A stretch of 64,000 bases of DNA from Acutalibacter sp. 1XD8-36 (lineage in GTDB: Bacteria; Bacillota; Clostridia; Oscillospirales; Acutalibacteraceae). Where the stretch lies: positions 558,001 through 622,000 of the forward strand of contig NZ_QZDU01000001.1 of NCBI RefSeq assembly GCF_009917525.1, in the 5' to 3' direction. The translations under genes were made by a program, and so were the position numbers. Below the pieces are notes generated by a model. It was not told the origin of the DNA and did not search any database. It saw only the letters and a program-made list of their open reading frames with translations. Shown piece by piece: positions 60,587 through 64,000 of the stretch. The first letter of the stretch is position 1; each line of letters begins with the position of its first letter.

Positions 60587-60615
60587 TTGTTACCGGCTGC
60601 ATTAGCCCTTATAAT
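60587..60615 (+). promoter_or_regulatory. Promoter of the radical SAM/MMPL operon
   Basis: TTGTTA (60587-60592), 17-bp spacer, TATAAT (60610-60615); start near 60622. Confidence 0.65.
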
Positions 60616-60655
60616 TGTATCCATAAAACACACCGCAATATCAGGAGGTCATACT

Positions 60656-62050
60656 ATGGATACGAAAATCGTGCGTTACGGACTAAAAAAGGCTTTCGGC
60701 TATATTGAGCGGAACCCGGAGGAAAACCTTCCCAGGCTGATGGACTGGGTGGACCGTTTCGCCCCGGAGGGCGACCGGGGGTTCCCGGTGCAGCGGGCGG
60801 CGTTCCGGCAGGTGATAGAGGACCCTGACTGCGCCATGCACAGGCTCATGTACCGTATCTTTACTGAAACGGATAAAGACGTGCTCAAGGCTGTTTTCGA
60901 GAATTTCATCGTCAACGGCAACCTAGTTGGCTGGCCCAGGCAGGAGGAGCTTCGGGAGCAGTACGGCTGCAATATTCCCTGGGCAATCCTGCTTGACCCC
61001 ACCTCCGCCTGCAATCTCCACTGCACCGGCTGCTGGGCGGCAGAATACGGCAGCCGGCTGAACCTGAGCTTTGACGAAATTGACAGCATTATCACCCAGG
61101 GAAAGGAGCTGGGGGTGTACATCTACATATACACCGGCGGCGAGCCGCTGGTGCGCAGGGATGATTTGATTGCCCTGTGCCGGAAGCACAGCGACTGCCA
61201 GTTCCTATGCTTCACCAATGCCACCCTCATTGACGAAGGCTTTGCCGACGCCATGCTCAGCGTGAAAAACTTCATCCCTGCCATCAGCGTGGAGGGCTTT
61301 GAAAGCGCCACTGACAGCCGCCGGGGTGCGGGCACCTATAGGAAGGTGGTGGACGCAATGGCCCTGCTCAAGAGGAAAAAGCTGCCCTTTGGCATCAGCT
61401 CCTGCTATACCAGCCAGAATTTTGAGTCTATCAGCAGCGACGAATATTTCGACCAGATGGTGGAATGGGGCGCGTCATTTGTGTGGTATTTCCACTATAT
61501 GCCAGTCGGCAATGCCGCCGTACCCGAGCTGCTCCCCACGCCTGAGCAGCGGGAATACATGTACCGCAGGATACGCGCGGCCCGGCGGGAGAAGGCTATC
61601 TTCGCCATGGACTTCCAGAACGACGGAGAGTTCGTCCAGGGCTGTATCGCCGGCGGGCGGCGGTACTTCCATATAAATGCGAACGGCGACTGCGACCCAT
61701 GCGTGTTCATACACTATTCCAACGCCAATATCAGGGACATGAGCCTTTTGGATGTGCTCCGCTCCCCCATCTTTATGGCCTATCATGATGGTCAGCCCTT
61801 TAACGGCAACCATCTTATGCCCTGCCCCATGCTGGAGAATCCCCACAAGCTGCAGGAGATGGTTGAGAAGTCCGGAGCTCACTCCACAGACCTGGAGTCC
61901 CCCGAGAGCGCGGAGCACCTTTGCGAAAAGTGCAGTGAGTATGCGCGAAACTGGGCTCCGGCGGCGGAGAGATTGTGGCAGTGCTCCTGCCGGGAGAAGC
62001 AGGAGCGGCAGGCGGAGAACAATGCCGAGAGCTACAGCGCGGCAGTATAG
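60656..62050 (+). CDS. Radical SAM protein of unknown function
   Basis: A 464-residue radical SAM enzyme. The [4Fe-4S] cluster motif CNLHCTGC gives Cys119, Cys123 and Cys126; the SAM-contacting GGEP follows in YIYTGGEPLVRRDDL near 158. A preceding helical domain of about 105 residues is unusual. The C-terminus has further cysteines (GDCDPCVF near 353, CPML, LCEKC and WQCSC), suggesting an extra cluster like SPASM/twitch domains. The start at 60656 has AGGAGG. It is 45 nt from an MMPL/RND exporter gene, so it may modify a lipid or small molecule that is then exported. Product unknown. Confidence 0.85.
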   Translation: MDTKIVRYGLKKAFGYIERNPEENLPRLMDWVDRFAPEGDRGFPVQRAAFRQVIEDPDCAMHRLMYRIFTETDKDVLKAVFENFIVNGNLVGWPRQEELREQYGCNIPWAILLDPTSACNLHCTGCWAAEYGSRLNLSFDEIDSIITQGKELGVYIYIYTGGEPLVRRDDLIALCRKHSDCQFLCFTNATLIDEGFADAMLSVKNFIPAISVEGFESATDSRRGAGTYRKVVDAMALLKRKKLPFGISSCYTSQNFESISSDEYFDQMVEWGASFVWYFHYMPVGNAAVPELLPTPEQREYMYRRIRAARREKAIFAMDFQNDGEFVQGCIAGGRRYFHINANGDCDPCVFIHYSNANIRDMSLLDVLRSPIFMAYHDGQPFNGNHLMPCPMLENPHKLQEMVEKSGAHSTDLESPESAEHLCEKCSEYARNWAPAAERLWQCSCREKQERQAENNAESYSAAV

Positions 62051-62095
62051 GAAAGGGCCGCAAAACAGTGTATATTGAGAAAGGACTGGTGTTTT

Positions 62096-64000
62096 TTGGA
62101 AAGAATTGCACAGGGTATCGTCCGCCGCAGGGGGCTGGTGCTGGCAGCAGCTATACTGCTTTTGATACCGGCACTGCTGGGCGCGGCGGCCACCCGAATC
62201 AACTACGACATACTCACCTACCTACCCCCGGAGCTGGACTCCATGCTTGGGGAGGCCGCCCTTGAAAACGACTTTAACCTGGCGTCCACCGGCATGGTGA
62301 CTGTAGAGGGCATGCCCTTGGGAGAAATGCTCGAGATGAAGGCCGAGATGGAACAGGTGGAGGGCGTGGAGCAGGTATTCTGGCTCAGCGACATAATCGA
62401 CCCCGCTATCCCCCGGGAAATGCTCCCCGAAGGGATACGGCAGGCCATGTACGGCGAAAACGCAACCCTAATGCTGGTGCGGTTTTCCGAGCCTTCAGCC
62501 AGCAAAAGCACGATGGACGCCGTAGCCAAGCTGAAGGGGCTATTGAAGGAGCACAGCTTCTTTGGAGGCATGAGCGTTATCCTTCAGGACACCAAAGCCC
62601 TGGTGGATAAGGAAATGCCCCTTTACATCCTCTGCGCGGTGGGGGCCAGCCTTCTGATACTGTTCCTGGCAATGGAAAGCACCCTGGTGCCTGTGCTGTT
62701 CATGCTGGGGCTCCTGTTCCCCATCCTGTATAATTTTGGCACCAACTATTTCCTGGGGCAAATCAGCTATATTACCCAGGCCCTGTCCACTGTCCTGCAG
62801 CTGGGGGTGACTATGGACTTCTCCATCTTCCTCCTGCACCGGTATGAGGAAGAAAAGCAGCGCAGTTCTGACAAGGAGCAGGCAATGGCAAGGGCTATTG
62901 TGAATACCTTCTCCTCGGTGACGGCCTCCAGTCTTACGACCATCGCGGGCTTTCTGGCCCTATGCACCATGCGCCTGACACTGGGCCGGGACATCGGCAT
63001 TGTTATGGCAAAGGGCGTGGCGCTGGGCGTTATCTGCACTATAACCGTCCTACCCTCGCTGATTCTGACCTTCGACCGGGCGGTTGAAAAGCACCGCCAC
63101 CGGGCCGTTATCCCACAGCTCAAAAGGACCAGCCAATTTGTCCCCCGGCACCCAGGGCCGATTCTGGCGGTTTTTCTGGCGGTTATGGTGCCGTTCACCC
63201 TGGCACAGAGTAAAACCGGCGTATACTATACCCTGTTTGACAGCCTGCCCCAGGACCTGACAGGCATTGTGGGCACGAACAAGCTGAAGGAGGACTTCGG
63301 CATGACAACCTCCCACTTTATCCTGGTGGACGAAGCCATGGGCGGCGAGGAGCTTGAAGCCCTGTGCAGAGACCTTGAAAATGTGGATGGAATCACCCAG
63401 GCGGTCTCTGTCAGCGGGCTGCTCCCCTCGGGATTTGACTTTGGAATGCTGCCGGAGGATATAGCACAGCTTGCCCAGTCCGGCGGGAAGAAGCTGATTT
63501 TAGCAAACTCAGCCTATAAGAGCGGCACCGGTGAGCTGACTGCCCAGCTAGAGGAGATGGACGCGCTGATAAAGGCCGCCGACCCTGCCGGGGTCATTAC
63601 CGGCGAGGGCGCTATGACTAAGGACCTGATTGAAATTGCCGACATTGACTTTGCCAATGTGAGCGCGGCCTCCATTGCGGCGGTGTTCCTAATCATCCTG
63701 CTGAGCTTCCGCAGCCTGTCCATACCCGTGCTGCTGGTGGCCTCTATTGAAAGCGCCATCTTCATCAATATGGGTATCCCCTACTTTACCGGCACGAAGC
63801 TGCCCTTTATCGCAAGTATCGTAATTGGCACAGTACAGCTGGGGGCCACAGTAGACTACGCCATCTTAATGGCTACACGCTTCCGGGAGGAACGCCAGAG
63901 GGGGCTTGGGCCAAGGGAGGCGGCTCAGGTTGCCTGCCGGTATTGCAGCCAGAGTATTCTCTCAAGCGGCCTGACCTTCTTTGCCGCCACCATCGGCGTA
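62096..64000 (+). CDS. MMPL/RND-family exporter (3' part missing)
   Basis: At least 635 codons; the gene runs off the right edge. An N-terminal helix (about 12-30, GLVLAAAILLLIPALLGAAA) is followed by an extracytoplasmic domain, a helix cluster at about 175-320 with QLGVTMDFSIFLLHRYEEEK, and a second half beginning near 345 with the matching VQLGATVDYAILMATRFREE near 580, the internal duplication of RND/MMPL proteins. The only suitable start is TTG at 62096 with AAGGA 10 nt upstream; the first ATG in frame lies after the first helix. Exports lipids or hydrophobic compounds in known relatives. Confidence 0.85.
   Translation, partial: MERIAQGIVRRRGLVLAAAILLLIPALLGAAATRINYDILTYLPPELDSMLGEAALENDFNLASTGMVTVEGMPLGEMLEMKAEMEQVEGVEQVFWLSDIIDPAIPREMLPEGIRQAMYGENATLMLVRFSEPSASKSTMDAVAKLKGLLKEHSFFGGMSVILQDTKALVDKEMPLYILCAVGASLLILFLAMESTLVPVLFMLGLLFPILYNFGTNYFLGQISYITQALSTVLQLGVTMDFSIFLLHRYEEEKQRSSDKEQAMARAIVNTFSSVTASSLTTIAGFLALCTMRLTLGRDIGIVMAKGVALGVICTITVLPSLILTFDRAVEKHRHRAVIPQLKRTSQFVPRHPGPILAVFLAVMVPFTLAQSKTGVYYTLFDSLPQDLTGIVGTNKLKEDFGMTTSHFILVDEAMGGEELEALCRDLENVDGITQAVSVSGLLPSGFDFGMLPEDIAQLAQSGGKKLILANSAYKSGTGELTAQLEEMDALIKAADPAGVITGEGAMTKDLIEIADIDFANVSAASIAAVFLIILLSFRSLSIPVLLVASIESAIFINMGIPYFTGTKLPFIASIVIGTVQLGATVDYAILMATRFREERQRGLGPREAAQVACRYCSQSILSSGLTFFAATIGV

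Overview
The window looks like chromosomal DNA of a Gram-positive Bacillota, most likely a gut-type member of class Clostridia (Oscillospirales/Lachnospirales-like). The support is: lipoprotein solute-binding proteins with poly-Ser/Glu linkers, Lpl/Ytc-type sugar ABC importers without their own ATPase, YesM/YesN and membrane-AraC regulators, LPXTG-type surface proteins, AGGAGG ribosome sites, TTG starts and GC-rich coding DNA with AT-rich intergenic regions. No rRNA, tRNA, CRISPR array, phage or transposase gene was seen.

Layout. 1-4247 (minus): a family-5 solute-binding lipoprotein with Dpp/Opp-type permeases and the start of their ATPase. Divergent from it is a cytoplasmic GH28-like beta-helix protein (4633-5796), followed by threonine degradation genes tdh-kbl (5911-8175). 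8241-18475 (minus): a probable nine-gene carbohydrate operon (solute-binding protein, DUF4838 enzyme, two permeases, GntR regulator, BadF-type sugar kinase, two SIS proteins, MFS transporter). Upstream lie two more tandem DUF4838 genes (19016-22509). 22745-26709 (minus): two LPXTG-type pilin-like surface proteins and a Hin/Pin-type serine recombinase, separated by a short segment that looks like an invertible promoter. 26882-29657: peroxide-stress genes yaaA-bcp, an unknown TIM-barrel-like protein and a nitroreductase.

29763-42649 (minus) is a second large carbohydrate operon: permeases, solute-binding protein, three tandem GHL6-type glycosidase-like genes, a sugar-phosphate isomerase/epimerase-like protein and two D-2-hydroxyacid dehydrogenases. 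Divergent from it are a membrane AraC regulator, tartronate semialdehyde reductase and glycerate 2-kinase (42992-47532). Together these suggest uptake of an oligosaccharide, cytoplasmic cleavage and channelling of a C3 acid to 2-phosphoglycerate. Then come an AT-richer methyltransferase, a four-gene two-component/ABC module of the antimicrobial-peptide-resistance type (48536-51918), an esterase, a third Lpl-type importer (52924-56438) with a divergent YesN/YesM pair (56672-59844), and a TetR regulator, radical SAM protein and MMPL/RND exporter running off the right end.

The most noteworthy item is the putative phase switch at 25924-26088. Two 26-bp inverted sites flank 113 bp that carry a promoter currently pointing away from the surface-protein operon, next to a serine recombinase gene. 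The two large sugar operons share a parallel design: cytoplasmic TIM-barrel-like enzymes with HP(E/D)(W/Y)F and CxCxxC motifs in tandem triplicate, functions unknown.
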